Numbered from the stretch's first letter, positions 48,104 to 57,658 are shown. The stretch is DNA of 64,000 bases from CAZYHS01 sp964647545 (GCA_964647545.1 CAZYHS010000007.1:9652-73651), one strand, 5' to 3'. Translations and numbers: made by a program. Notes: a model not told the origin generated them from the sequence alone.

Positions 48104-49825
48104 TTATTTGCTGTTGTGGTATTTTCTATTGTTCCTGATAACCGCTTTTTTATTTGCAGCCTCTTCTTTTGCGGCGATGTTATCGGGATTGTAAACACTA
48201 TCTTTTTCCTCAAAGCTCGGCAGCGATGCAACTGCACTATCGACTATCCTCGGTGTCAAAAATATCAGCAGTTCGCGGCGGGCCTTGGTCTTTGTCTTAC
48301 CTTTGAAAAGATTTCCCATAATGGGGATCTTCATAAGCCCCGGAACGCCTCTGACGGTTCTAGCATCTTTTAACTGGAACAGACCGCCGATGATCGTTGT
48401 CTCGCCGTCCATCAGACTAACCGTGGTCTGCGCAGACTTGTCGTCCACCGAGGGCACTCCGTCAACCGCTTTTGCAAAATTCGCCTCGGACTGCGTCGCC
48501 GAAATGTCCATTCTGATGTAACCGGTGTCGGAAATTTGCGGCGTAACTTTAAGCTCGATACCGGTGTCGATCTCCTGCAAATTCGAAGCGTTGGTCGGAG
48601 TGCTGATACCGCCGATGCTTACGTTTCCGTTGGTCTTGACGTAGAATTTTGAACCGCTTCTTATCGACGCCTCCTGATTATTTAGAGTTGAAATCGTCGG
48701 TCTGGCAAGAACCGTCACGTCGCCCTGTTCCTCGGCGGCCGAAAGCTGAATGTCGGTAAGAATTCCCTTGAAGCTCCCAAGAATAAGACCTGCCCCCGCA
48801 AGAGCCGGTCCGTTATTTATACCGACGGCCGGCGCGTTGAACATCAAGTTGCGCCCCTGATCGTCGGTGCCGACGGTCTTAAGTCCGTAAGATTGAATGC
48901 TTCCGCCTGTACGCGTAATGCCCCATTGAATACCGAGACTTCTTACGAAATCGTTCGAAGCCTCGATGATTCTGGCTTCGATAAGAACCTGACGCCCTTT
49001 CTTATCCACGCTGCTGATTAGCTGCGTGATCCCCTTTAGATTCTGGTCGGTGTCGCGGACATGGACAGAGTTCGTCATGTCGTCGGCGATTGCGGTGCCG
49101 CGTTCCGACAAAAGAGCCTGCACGTTGGAAAGAATACGCTCGGCCTTTGCAAAACCTAAATTGTAGGATCTTGTGTTAAGGTCCTCGCCCATAAGTTTGA
49201 CATCTTCTTTTGTGATAACTCTCACCATGCCGTCGTCATCGACCGCCCCATAGCCGTAGGTCTTCAGGATCGACTTCATCGCATCGTAAAGGTTTGAACT
49301 TTCGAAGCTCGCCGTAACCTTGCCGTCAACTTTTTCCGGAACCACTATGCTCAAGCCTGACATTTTTGCCAGCATTCTGACGACGTTCTCAAGCGGGGCG
49401 TCGCGAAATTCGACAAGATAGGTTCCCTTTTCGAGCTTGGGTTTTGCGGCGGCCCCTTTCATACTGATGCTGAAGATGCCGTCACCGTTTCTTAAAACAA
49501 CACGATTACCGTCGACATCGACAATCTCGGTCGAACCGATCCTGTCGCCCTGAGCGACCATCTCACCGTTAACGAGAGCTGCCTCATCCAAGGTGCTGCT
49601 TACAAGCCCTTGAAGTTTCAGCTCGCTAACCGACACGTTGTCGATCGGTTTAATGAACGGGTTATTGGCCCACTGCACTTTGCTTTGCTCCGACGTCGCG
49701 AACTCCTTAAGATTAAGACCGGAAATCCCGCCGGTCTGCGGAGCTTGCACATCGGCGGCGTAGGCCGTACAAGAAAATACGGCAAAACATCCGAGCAACA
49801 CCTTGTTGAATTTAATTCCACCCAT
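48104..49825 (-). CDS. pilQ: Type IV pilus secretin PilQ/MshL with fused PilP-like domain
   Basis: 573 residues from ATG 49825 (GGGGG ribosome binding site). After the signal peptide, residues about 40-120 (VQWANNPFIKP, LKLQGLV, MVAQGDRIG, VVLRNGDG) match the PilP/GspC homology domain. An STN/N0-like domain (FRDAPLENVVRMLAKMSGL) and N1 follow, then the secretin core (VLIEARIIEAS, VTVLARPTISTLNNQEA, ETTIIGGLFQ). It forms the outer-membrane pilus channel. Normally PilP is a separate lipoprotein; no separate pilP exists here. Confidence 0.9.
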   Translation of the reverse strand: MGGIKFNKVLLGCFAVFSCTAYAADVQAPQTGGISGLNLKEFATSEQSKVQWANNPFIKPIDNVSVSELKLQGLVSSTLDEAALVNGEMVAQGDRIGSTEIVDVDGNRVVLRNGDGIFSISMKGAAAKPKLEKGTYLVEFRDAPLENVVRMLAKMSGLSIVVPEKVDGKVTASFESSNLYDAMKSILKTYGYGAVDDDGMVRVITKEDVKLMGEDLNTRSYNLGFAKAERILSNVQALLSERGTAIADDMTNSVHVRDTDQNLKGITQLISSVDKKGRQVLIEARIIEASNDFVRSLGIQWGITRTGGSIQSYGLKTVGTDDQGRNLMFNAPAVGINNGPALAGAGLILGSFKGILTDIQLSAAEEQGDVTVLARPTISTLNNQEASIRSGSKFYVKTNGNVSIGGISTPTNASNLQEIDTGIELKVTPQISDTGYIRMDISATQSEANFAKAVDGVPSVDDKSAQTTVSLMDGETTIIGGLFQLKDARTVRGVPGLMKIPIMGNLFKGKTKTKARRELLIFLTPRIVDSAVASLPSFEEKDSVYNPDNIAAKEEAANKKAVIRNNRKYHNSK

Positions 49826-50375
49826 AAACAACCCCCTCAATGTCGGCGTCGATTCTGCCGCTTTCTTCGTCGGTCAATGTCATTGTCACCTTGTCGATTA
49901 TCATAAGCATCTGCAAAGAGGCCATGCGCTGAATGTACTCGCCAACGCCGTCAAAAGGCCCGCTCAAACTTACCTTGAATTTTTGTTTCAATTCGGCGCG
50001 CGCCCCCTGATCGACCGGAAGCTCGATATTTATCAATTTCAGCCCCTGCTGCATGTTCGGATTTGAAAATGTCCTGATAAGCCTCGCGTCCGGATCGGCG
50101 CCGAGAGTACGTGCGAAATTATCGTATATCCTACGCTGCGCGTCGCTTCCGTTCCACACGGGCAACTGCGGTTTGGCCGAAGCCGAGGACGCAGAGGCCG
50201 CCTCACCGCGCAAAGCGGCTATCTCTTTTTTTGCGCCGGATATCGCCGTATTGCTCGGAGAATAGCACGAGCGGAAAAAAACTATCACTCCCATAAAAAG
50301 GACAAGTCCGAATATTACCAGCTCTCGCCGGTTGGGCTTTTGCGCAAGTTCGTTTTGTATTTGCGTTAGGTTCAT
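49812..50375 (-). CDS. pilO: Pilus inner-membrane alignment protein PilO
   Basis: 187 residues from ATG 50375; a GTG at 50396 would overlap pilN. A short cytoplasmic start (NELAQKPNRRELVIF), one membrane helix, a coiled segment rich in Ala/Ser and a C-terminal ferredoxin-like fold (KFKVSLSGPFDGVGEYIQRM) form the PilO/GspM layout. It pairs with PilN and contacts the secretin through the PilP domain. Overlaps pilQ by 14 bp. Confidence 0.85.
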   Translation of the reverse strand: MNLTQIQNELAQKPNRRELVIFGLVLFMGVIVFFRSCYSPSNTAISGAKKEIAALRGEAASASSASAKPQLPVWNGSDAQRRIYDNFARTLGADPDARLIRTFSNPNMQQGLKLINIELPVDQGARAELKQKFKVSLSGPFDGVGEYIQRMASLQMLMIIDKVTMTLTDEESGRIDADIEGVVYGWN

Positions 50376-50383
50376 AATTAATT

Positions 50384-50935
50384 TCAAATCCTGCACTGAA
50401 CGGTGAAAATTATTTGAGCTTCGGCATCTTCGCCGGCGTTAACGGTCGATGAAATAAGATCGACCTCCCTGCACGCCTTCACCGTTTTTAGCGAAGATAA
50501 GGTCGATGCGACAGCGGTGTGATCGTCGGCCGACCCGACTATCTCCAACATCCGTTTACCCGAATCGGACACAATGGAACGCAACGACACTTCGGATGGA
50601 ATTTCGCTCGCCACCGAGTCGATTATCGTTGCCCAGTCGATGCGCGCATCAAATGCTATGAAGGCCTTTATTTGCGCTTCATTCCCCAATTGAAGCGGCG
50701 CCGCAGCTCCCCCCTTTTGGGCCCGCAATGAACGCTCAACATCATTTTTCTTCGAGGTCAAAAGATCAAGCCTCAGCTTTTGTACGCTGCCAAAAAGCAG
50801 CATGAACCCGAGAAGCGCAGCAACGATAATAACCAGATCTTTTTTTGTCGGGTCGAACCGTCTCTCTTTGATCATGGCGATCAAAGACTTGGGGCTGAAA
50901 TCGAAATGCTTTTTCTCGATAAAATTAATGTGCAT
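50384..50935 (-). CDS. pilN: Pilus assembly protein PilN
   Basis: 183 residues. The short N-terminal motif MHINFIEKK corresponds to the INLLP-type peptide that binds PilM. One membrane helix (LVIIVAALLGFMLLFGSV) is followed by a coiled coil and a ferredoxin-like domain (DWATIIDSVASEIPSEVSLR). It sits 5 bp after pilM. Confidence 0.87.
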   Translation of the reverse strand: MHINFIEKKHFDFSPKSLIAMIKERRFDPTKKDLVIIVAALLGFMLLFGSVQKLRLDLLTSKKNDVERSLRAQKGGAAAPLQLGNEAQIKAFIAFDARIDWATIIDSVASEIPSEVSLRSIVSDSGKRMLEIVGSADDHTAVASTLSSLKTVKACREVDLISSTVNAGEDAEAQIIFTVQCRI

Positions 50936-50940
50936 AGATT

Positions 50941-51972
50941 TTAGTCCAGAGCGAGGCCAACAGCCACTCCAAGCATAGGCCTATTAGGCTCCAGCCTTGC
51001 TTTTGCCGCCTCATCGACCGAAATTCCTCCAAAAGGGTCGAACGAAACGACCTCAACTCCCAGCGTCTCGGAAAGATAACTTGCGAATCCGTTGAAATGG
51101 GTTCCGCCTCCGGCAAGATAGATCCGCTCGATCTTTCTGCGATCGTTCATAACTGAAAAGCGATCGATCGAACGTTGAGTTTCAAGCGCCATCGCCGAGA
51201 AGAACTGAGCGATTGTGCTCTTTAAAATGCCGTGAGCGGTCTCGCTCATGTTCAAAGCCTCTTTCAACTTATCGCCGTCGTCACCGATATTAAAATATGT
51301 TTCGAAAATTTTTCCCGCAAAGCTGCGGTCGCAGCCTAAGTTTCTCACTATCAAATCGAGCAGGTTGCCGGCCGAATAACCGGTTATCGGCCTTGAAAAA
51401 ACTATGCCGTTTAGCCCCATCACGACGAAAATCGACATTTTAAAACCAAGATCGAGAATCACGCTGAATCCGCCGCGCGGCGCCGGATAGGAATTGTTAA
51501 AAGCATTCGCGAGCGCGGTGGCATCGGGCTCCACCACATTGACCTTTGAAAGGCCTATCTGTTTCAAAAAAACAAGTCGCTCGTCGATAATTTTTTTGGG
51601 GATGGCAAAGACGACCAAGGGGACTTTTCCTGCGTCGCTTGCGACCTCAGAGCCGATGTCGCTGTGCCTGAAAATGTAATCGTCAACGTCGCCGTCAATA
51701 ACGTCTTTTATACCCCACTTTACGGCTTCGTTCAATTCGTCCGGCGGCATCTTGGGAAGATCGAGCCTTCTAATTTTGAGCGCCGGATCCTCAAAATTCA
51801 CTCTGATATCGCCTTTAAGCTTGAGCCCTTTTATGAACGCCTTGATCTTTTCGATGTCGCCGCGATGCTTGATGATTCCCCAGCCTTCAAGCTGCGCTCC
51901 GCCTGCGCCGTGTGAAAGCTGCACGACCTTCACGTTGACGCTCCCTATGTCGATACCGATCGAATATCTCAT
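50941..51972 (-). CDS. pilM: Pilus assembly ATPase-fold protein PilM
   Basis: 343 residues of actin/FtsA fold. IGIDIGSVNVKVVQL is the phosphate 1 motif, VILDLGFKMSIFVVM phosphate 2, and IYLAGGGTHFNGFASYL the adenosine motif. It forms the cytoplasmic ring connecting PilN to the motor ATPase. Confidence 0.9.
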   Translation of the reverse strand: MRYSIGIDIGSVNVKVVQLSHGAGGAQLEGWGIIKHRGDIEKIKAFIKGLKLKGDIRVNFEDPALKIRRLDLPKMPPDELNEAVKWGIKDVIDGDVDDYIFRHSDIGSEVASDAGKVPLVVFAIPKKIIDERLVFLKQIGLSKVNVVEPDATALANAFNNSYPAPRGGFSVILDLGFKMSIFVVMGLNGIVFSRPITGYSAGNLLDLIVRNLGCDRSFAGKIFETYFNIGDDGDKLKEALNMSETAHGILKSTIAQFFSAMALETQRSIDRFSVMNDRRKIERIYLAGGGTHFNGFASYLSETLGVEVVSFDPFGGISVDEAAKARLEPNRPMLGVAVGLALD

Positions 51973-51978
51973 AATAGG

Positions 51979-52809
51979 TTACTCGGTCTCTCCGGTAAGA
52001 AGTGCGATGCGCCCTCTGACCTTAGCTTTCACACCGTCAGTTTCATTGGGGTAAAGCAACATGAACTGACGATAATTTTTCACCGCGTTGCCGAAGTCGC
52101 CCATCTTTTCGTTTAGCACCGCAAGATTAAAATATGGATCGGGATAGTCGCTGGCGAGCCTTACGGCCTTTTCGAGATAGGTTTTGGCTTCGGTGGCGTT
52201 ATCGGTGAGCGATTTTACCATTCCCAGACTATTGAGACATTCGGCGCATTTGTCGTCGATTGCGAGGGCCGATTCAAATTCGGTCTGTGCGTTGGCGTAG
52301 AGGTCCTTCTTGAGATAGACAAGCCCAAGCCCGTTGTGCAGCAGGGCATTCTCGGCGTCGGAAGCGATAGCCTTCTTGTAAAGAGTTTGCGCGCCGTCAA
52401 GATCGCCGTTGTCAAAAAGATTTTTCGCTTCGGCGGCCATCGCCGTGACGTCAACGACTACGGGTGGAACATTGGCTGCCGCAGTTAAGGCGGAATCTGG
52501 AGTTTGCTGCGAAGCCGGCATCTGTCGCCCTTTCAAAAAGTGCAACACGACCGAAAAAGTTATCGCGGCCACCAGCAGCCCCGAAAGTATCAACACCGGT
52601 CTTCTGATAGCGGGGGCCTTTTTGATAAGCTCAGGAAGTTCGCTTTTTTGAACGTAGCTGGGCTTGGCGCTAAAAAAACCTTCCCCCTCTTCAAAGACCG
52701 GAGGCTGCTTCTTTTCAGCCGACGTTTTTTCGGCCGGAAGCTGCTCAGCTGAGTCCGGCCCCTTCCCTTCAGCGGCCGAATTTTTAAGCGCTTTTAAAAT
52801 TACCGACAT
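51979..52809 (-). CDS. MshN/GspB-like membrane-anchored TPR protein
   Basis: 276 residues from ATG 52809 (GGGGGAGG site). The N-terminus MSVILKALKNS is the short conserved opening shared by MshN and GspB. A Pro/Glu-rich linker, one membrane helix (PVLILSGLLVAAITFSVV) and four to five TPR motifs (DLDGAQTLYKKAIASDAENA among them) follow. The TPR part lies in the periplasm. MSHA loci carry such a protein beside an ExeA-type ATPase, as here. Confidence 0.82.
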   Translation of the reverse strand: MSVILKALKNSAAEGKGPDSAEQLPAEKTSAEKKQPPVFEEGEGFFSAKPSYVQKSELPELIKKAPAIRRPVLILSGLLVAAITFSVVLHFLKGRQMPASQQTPDSALTAAANVPPVVVDVTAMAAEAKNLFDNGDLDGAQTLYKKAIASDAENALLHNGLGLVYLKKDLYANAQTEFESALAIDDKCAECLNSLGMVKSLTDNATEAKTYLEKAVRLASDYPDPYFNLAVLNEKMGDFGNAVKNYRQFMLLYPNETDGVKAKVRGRIALLTGETE

Positions 52810-52831
52810 TATTTCCTCCCCCAAAAAAACT

Positions 52832-53710
52832 TTAGTTGAAACCCAGCATTCTTAAGAACCACGGCCTCTTCTTCTTGAAAAAATCCGCGCCGTTCGGATT
52901 GAGCAGCCCTTCCATATCGAGATTAGCCCGTTTGACCATTTTCTTGTCAACAACGAGCTTCCGCTCGGCATAGGCGGTCAAAAGAGTGCGATCGCAAAGT
53001 TTGTTGATCACGCGTGGCACTCCGCCGGAGACCTCAAAAACCTTCTTCATCGCCCCTGCTTCAAACTTTAACGACGCGTCGGCTCCGGCAATTGAAAGCC
53101 TGTGCGCAACATAGTTGCAGGTCTCGTCGTAATTGAGCGCCCCCAAAAGATAGCGGACAGAGATGCGCTGGCTAAGTTGCGCAAGTTCGGGCGATTTGAG
53201 CTTTTCAAGTAGCTCGGGCTGGCCTAAAAATATTATCTGCAAAAGTTTTTTATTTTCGGTCTCAAGATTTGAAAGCATGCGCAGCATTTCGAAAGATTCG
53301 AACGAAAGATGCTGAGCTTCGTCGATGATCACCACCGCATTTTTGTTCCACCTGAGACGACGAAGGAGAAATTTATTAAGGGCGTCGAGCTGGCCTTTGA
53401 CCGTGTCGTCGGCCCCGCTTTTATTGCCGAAATCTTCGTTAATTGCTGCCAGCAATTCGACCACAGAAAGCATCGGGTTGAAGATAACCGAGGTATCGAC
53501 ATTGTCATCGAGCCTGTTGATAAGCGTCCGGCAAATTGTTGTTTTGCCGGTGCCAATTCCGCCGATGATCGCCATAAACCCTTTGCGATGTTCAATGCCG
53601 TACAAAAGCGATTCGAGCGCCTCTTCGTGCTGACGCGACAGAAACATAAAACGCGGATCGGGCGTCATATTGAAAGGCTCTTCTTTTAGACGGAAGAAGT
53701 TAAGGTACAT
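52832..53710 (-). CDS. ExeA/MshM-like AAA ATPase
   Basis: 292 residues. The N-terminus MYLNFFRLKEEPFNMTPDPR is the classic opening of the family. Walker A is IGGIGTGKTTICR, Walker B VVIIDEAQHLSF. The helical lid follows. GspA/ExeA proteins work with GspB to insert the secretin. The gene directly precedes the GspB/MshN-like gene, which fits. Confidence 0.9.
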   Translation of the reverse strand: MYLNFFRLKEEPFNMTPDPRFMFLSRQHEEALESLLYGIEHRKGFMAIIGGIGTGKTTICRTLINRLDDNVDTSVIFNPMLSVVELLAAINEDFGNKSGADDTVKGQLDALNKFLLRRLRWNKNAVVIIDEAQHLSFESFEMLRMLSNLETENKKLLQIIFLGQPELLEKLKSPELAQLSQRISVRYLLGALNYDETCNYVAHRLSIAGADASLKFEAGAMKKVFEVSGGVPRVINKLCDRTLLTAYAERKLVVDKKMVKRANLDMEGLLNPNGADFFKKKRPWFLRMLGFN

Positions 53711-53832
53711 AATAAACCTAACCGATTATTTTTATTCGGGATTTAACTGATAGATAGGTAGCACAAAAGTCTATACGCGGCAACGCAATTCTAAGGCAAA
53801 ACAAGAGGTTTTTGCGCAGATTGTTTAGAGTT

Positions 53833-55701
53833 CTAAAACGGCCCCGAGGTTATGGTCTTACTGGAACCGTCGGCCAAGAAAAATGTGATAGTAAAAGTTC
53901 TACCGGTCATGGAGTTGTTGAACCTGAGTGTATTGAGGACATTGTTCGAGCTGGCCGCAAGAGTTTGATCGGCATGGTTGATGCTCACCCCGCTGTTTGC
54001 ATTGCCGGTCCAGATGTTACTCCCGTTGTAGGTAATTCTTTTAAGCCTTCTGTTGGGATTTGTTGGAGTCCAGCTAACGGTCGTGCTTATCCAAGTAATA
54101 GGATAGGCGCAGGTGTTATCCATCTGGATAGGCCCAAGGTCACGACCGGCTCCGGTAAGTGCCGTGCCTACCTGAGTCACGTTAAGACAGTTCGACTGAG
54201 ATGCCGGAGTAAAACTCACAGACTTGGTTGTAGCATCAGACATCGTGTAGGTAAGAGTGTACTCGACCCCGCCGACCACGTTGGAGTTAAATCTCAAATG
54301 TGTGAGCGCAAATATGCCGCTTGCGTCAGGATAATAAAGAAAGTTCGACGCCAGACTGACAAGAGTGCCGCTTGCGACATTTGACGAATAGGTGTTTGAG
54401 CCGTCAAAATCGTCAATAACAGTCTGTGTAAGACGCCGTGTGGCATCTCCCACCCAAGAGACGGTCTGCGACACGATGCCTATGTCTGCACCACAGGTGT
54501 TCTGCAATGTTATGCCCGACATATCGGTCGTCGAAACACTCAACCCCGAGGTGTCGATATCAAGACAGTTATTTTGACCCGACGCAAAAAGATCTAGGGC
54601 TGTCGTTTTTGATGTGCCGTCCGCAAATGTCCAGACAATGGAATAATTGCGCCCCATCATTTCTCCACTAAATTGAAGGAGATCTAGGGTTTGAGTGCCG
54701 CCGGCGGCTGTAATATTATCGACTTCGATAAGAGTTCCGCTGGATGCGCTCCCGTTAAATTCGCTCCCTCCGTTGATCACCACCGAGGTGAGATCTCTGG
54801 ACGGCGAAACAGGCGACCAGCTTACCGTCATTTTGTCGAGTCTTATCGGTTTAGCGCACGAATTAGAGATAGTCGTTCCGGTAAGCCGTCCCCAAAGATT
54901 GGAAGAATAAGTAAGACGGGCATTTTGCGTGTTCCAGCTGAAGCAATTAGCCTGATCGGTAGCCATCAATTCGACATTGACGCTCTTTGAATAATTGGTC
55001 CCGCCGTATTTAAAGTTAAAGACCAGAACAAAATTGTGATAGGTGATCGTTTGATTCCAGATGATCGAATTTACAGGATGAGAAAGCGCGTCGTTGATAT
55101 TTACGAGCGGAGTTAACGGCACATTCCCGCCGCTTGGCGCCGCGCCGCTGAACCTCAATGTTCCGTCTATCCTCACCGAGGAAATCGTCTCTCCGTCATT
55201 TGGAACCCACGATGTGCCGTTCATTGAATCGATAATGACCGGCAGACTGCATCCTGCGTCGCGGCTCAAAGTCACTCCGGTCATGGAAGTTCCGGAGACG
55301 CTAACTCCGCTAATGTCAACGATGAGGCAATTTGATGCGTCAGGGGGCACGGGATCGACTATCGATCTCGATTCAACGGCATCGCCTTCAACTCCTGAAA
55401 CGACGATCCGGCTTGCAGCTCTGGAAATATTGATGGTCTCGCCGGAAAACCTGCGGCTGAAAGATGTCGATTGCGAACCGTCGGTTATCACCTGCCCCAA
55501 GGCAAACTCAATTCCGGCAGCAACCGAATAGGTCGCCTGATCGCCTGTCACTTGAGCCACTCTGGTCTGCTGATTGGAAGCTACAAGATAGGCCATCGAA
55601 GCACCGAGCGCGCCGAGAATTAAAATGCCGATCAAGGCGGCAATGACCGTAACTCCACGCTCGGAACCAAAGATTTTTTTATTTAAAATCGGCATAGGCA
55701 T
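53833..55701 (-). CDS. Large PilX/MshP-like pilin with four tandem Cys-paired beta domains
   Basis: 622 residues. The N-terminal helix RGVTVIAALIGILILGALG resembles PilX/MshP pilins (processing after Gly, no Glu5). From about residue 125 come four repeats of about 125 residues, each opening with NCL or NCF and containing a second Cys (for example NTCGADIG, NSCAKPIRL, NTCAYPITW). Each includes V.W.P....R.L..V and a later F..DG.SK-type strand. It is far larger than ordinary minor pilins, so it may form a tip adhesin. Overlaps the preceding pilin gene by 23 bp. Confidence 0.75.
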   Translation of the reverse strand: MPMPILNKKIFGSERGVTVIAALIGILILGALGASMAYLVASNQQTRVAQVTGDQATYSVAAGIEFALGQVITDGSQSTSFSRRFSGETINISRAASRIVVSGVEGDAVESRSIVDPVPPDASNCLIVDISGVSVSGTSMTGVTLSRDAGCSLPVIIDSMNGTSWVPNDGETISSVRIDGTLRFSGAAPSGGNVPLTPLVNINDALSHPVNSIIWNQTITYHNFVLVFNFKYGGTNYSKSVNVELMATDQANCFSWNTQNARLTYSSNLWGRLTGTTISNSCAKPIRLDKMTVSWSPVSPSRDLTSVVINGGSEFNGSASSGTLIEVDNITAAGGTQTLDLLQFSGEMMGRNYSIVWTFADGTSKTTALDLFASGQNNCLDIDTSGLSVSTTDMSGITLQNTCGADIGIVSQTVSWVGDATRRLTQTVIDDFDGSNTYSSNVASGTLVSLASNFLYYPDASGIFALTHLRFNSNVVGGVEYTLTYTMSDATTKSVSFTPASQSNCLNVTQVGTALTGAGRDLGPIQMDNTCAYPITWISTTVSWTPTNPNRRLKRITYNGSNIWTGNANSGVSINHADQTLAASSNNVLNTLRFNNSMTGRTFTITFFLADGSSKTITSGPF

Positions 55702-56194
55702 TTGAAAGTTGTCTCGGATAGACCGCCGTACGCAGTCTTAACTCTCCGGTCCCGCTGCCGGCAGAAAGCCGAAGTTCGAGCACGATGCGTTTTATATCGT
55801 TGACGTTGGCCGCGACGGCACCGTCGGCGTCAAGATAAGTAAATGTCGCTGATGTAACCCCGTCGCAAAGCACTCCGGCGCCACGCTGAAAATTGGAGCC
55901 GTTAAGCCAATAGCGAACATTGTCCTCCGTCGAAATGTCGAATTGAAAATCTAAAGCCTGCCACGTATCGATAGCCGCCGCCGAAGGTATCAAAGCCGCC
56001 TCCTGCGAAAACCGCTCCATCGCAAGGCGCGCGCTGTTGAGAGTACCGCTTCTTTTGGCCACGATCGAATAGCCCTTCACTCCGCCCAAAAGCGACGGGC
56101 CCACAAGAGCCGCGACTATCCCTATCACGGCTATCGCCAGAACCATTTCGACCATTGTAAAACCGCTCTTTTTATTTACAAAAAATTTACGCAT
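55679..56194 (-). CDS. Minor prepilin, PilW/MshO-like
   Basis: 171 residues. Prepilin site KKSG|FTMVEMVLAIAVIGIVAA with Glu5 of the mature protein. The C-terminal domain is beta-rich (FTYLDADGAVAANVNDIKR). It lies between the PilV-type and large pilin genes, as usual for minor pilin sets. Confidence 0.85.
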   Translation of the reverse strand: MRKFFVNKKSGFTMVEMVLAIAVIGIVAALVGPSLLGGVKGYSIVAKRSGTLNSARLAMERFSQEAALIPSAAAIDTWQALDFQFDISTEDNVRYWLNGSNFQRGAGVLCDGVTSATFTYLDADGAVAANVNDIKRIVLELRLSAGSGTGELRLRTAVYPRQLSNAYADFK

Positions 56195-56197
56195 AGT

Positions 56198-56650
56198 TCA
56201 TGGCATTGTGTAGTCGGCAAGAAGCGTCTCAAGTTTGACGCTGTATCCGCCGCTCCACGAAACCGTCACGGTAACTCTCGCGTAGCCGCTGCCGTTTTGC
56301 GGATCTAAAAAGTCGTCGTCTCCGCCGTCAACGTCGGGATCTACCTCGGTGATCGTTACCGTTCTTGAATACTGGTCATAAGGCGGGGGTAAATTTCCGT
56401 CGCTGTAATTTGCGGCTATCGTTACCGGATAACCTTTATTCGCCCGATCGGCGATTATCTGTTCGAGCTTCTCTTTTGCAAGATTGGATGCAACGACCGT
56501 TTGGTCGGCCACAAGCGAGCTTTTGGTAGTCCCGCTGAAAACGTACATGACGCCGAGCAAACCGGCGCCGATGAGAGCAATCATCAGCACCGCTTCGATA
56601 AGCGTCACGCCCTTTGCACAGCCTGACAGTTTAAAAATTTTTCTTATCAT
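56198..56650 (-). CDS. Minor prepilin, PilV/MshD-like
   Basis: 150 residues. Prepilin site CAKG|VTLIEAVLMIALIGAGLLG. The body YVFSGTTKSSLVADQTVVAS and the KEKLEQIIADRA stretch match PilV/GspI-type pilins. Starts in an ATGA overlap with the preceding gene. Confidence 0.85.
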   Translation of the reverse strand: MIRKIFKLSGCAKGVTLIEAVLMIALIGAGLLGVMYVFSGTTKSSLVADQTVVASNLAKEKLEQIIADRANKGYPVTIAANYSDGNLPPPYDQYSRTVTITEVDPDVDGGDDDFLDPQNGSGYARVTVTVSWSGGYSVKLETLLADYTMP

Positions 56651-57114
56651 TGGAGAGTCACCCTTCCGGTCAGTGCATCAATAGCGATGCTCTTGCTGGA
56701 CGAACCGTCGGTCAATGAAAAGCCTCCGCCGCCGCCTATTGTAGGCGCCCCAAGTCTGTTGAACTCAACCGTGTAGTTTGAGCCGTCCAAAGTGACGCCG
56801 GGCCATTTTGAAAATGTTTCGATAAGAGGCTGTCTAGTCTGCGGATCGGGGACCGGCGTCGAAACTGTGCTTTGATAGACCGTGTAGGTGTTTCCCGCGA
56901 CATCGACAAAAACCCCGTAAACTTCGCCCCGCCTCATCATGGCAAGACTTCTCGCCAATTCGATATCGCTTTTGACCTTTACTGAGGCGGCCTCCAGCTT
57001 CGATTTTCCCCAGTCACCAAGCAAAGCGACAACTCCGATCGAGAGAACACCGGTTATCGCAATGACTGCGACCAGCTCGATAAGAGTAAAACCGGAACTT
57101 CGTTTATTGAACAT
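56647..57114 (-). CDS. Minor prepilin, FimT/GspH-like
   Basis: 155 residues. Prepilin site RSSG|FTLIELVAVIAITGVLS, then IELARSLAMMRRGEVYGVFV, the signature of GspH/FimT proteins, and a C-terminal GRVTLQ. First gene after the terminator that follows the major pilin gene. Confidence 0.88.
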   Translation of the reverse strand: MFNKRSSGFTLIELVAVIAITGVLSIGVVALLGDWGKSKLEAASVKVKSDIELARSLAMMRRGEVYGVFVDVAGNTYTVYQSTVSTPVPDPQTRQPLIETFSKWPGVTLDGSNYTVEFNRLGAPTIGGGGGFSLTDGSSSKSIAIDALTGRVTLQ

Positions 57115-57125
57115 AGTTTTGAAAC

Positions 57126-57165
57126 AAAAGGCCCCGGCAGCTTTTTAATTCAAAGCGCCGGGGCC
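57126..57165 (-). terminator. Terminator after the major pilin gene
   Basis: GGCCCCGGC and GCCGGGGCC form a 9-bp GC stem, followed on the minus strand by TTTTGTTT. Partial readthrough would give more major pilin mRNA than minor pilin mRNA. Confidence 0.88.
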
Positions 57166-57192
57166 GGTTAAATTTCGGTCTCAAAAAATCAA

Positions 57193-57603
57193 CTAGCAAC
57201 CGTCGGCATCAAAAATAAACGTGCCGGCTCCGGCGTCGTAAGCATAGTCATCAGCCGCCCCGCCCGCCGTCCAAGTGTAGCAAGTGTCGCTGACCTTGGT
57301 CCAATCGCGCGTCACACCGCTCTGAATGACGTTTCCAAAGAGAGGATTTTCTCTGTCGGCGGCGACATTTCCTGCGGCGTCAAGTTCGGCCGGATAAGAT
57401 ACCGTACCCGAATTGGCGATCTGATTGGCGGCGTAGAGAGAAATGCCGGCCTGAATAGCGCCGACGACCGCATCGCGGCTGTTTTCGCGCGCCGTTGTAA
57501 GCGATATCGAAAAAATATTCGGCAAGGCGGTCACCGCCAAAATACCCAGCAATGCAATAACAAGCACCAACTCGATCAATGTAAAACCCTTTTCCTTTTT
57601 CAT
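57193..57603 (-). CDS. pilA: Major type IV pilin (PilA/MshA-like)
   Basis: 136 residues. Short leader MKKEKG, then FTLIELVLVIALLGILAVTALP with Glu5. The C-terminus has the usual disulfide pair (DTCYTWTAGG and the final DADGC). A strong AAAGGAG site and its own terminator suggest high expression. Confidence 0.9.
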   Translation of the reverse strand: MKKEKGFTLIELVLVIALLGILAVTALPNIFSISLTTARENSRDAVVGAIQAGISLYAANQIANSGTVSYPAELDAAGNVAADRENPLFGNVIQSGVTRDWTKVSDTCYTWTAGGAADDYAYDAGAGTFIFDADGC

Positions 57604-57658
57604 TTTTTTCTCCTTTTAATTTTAAATTTTATTTCAAACTCCGCCCATTTTATACCTT

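Noticed and set aside
53812..54384. 190-codon plus-strand frame antisense to the large pilin gene
   Set aside because: The minus-strand protein has regular repeats with conserved cysteines and a pilin helix. The antisense frame has no start signal and no recognisable domain.
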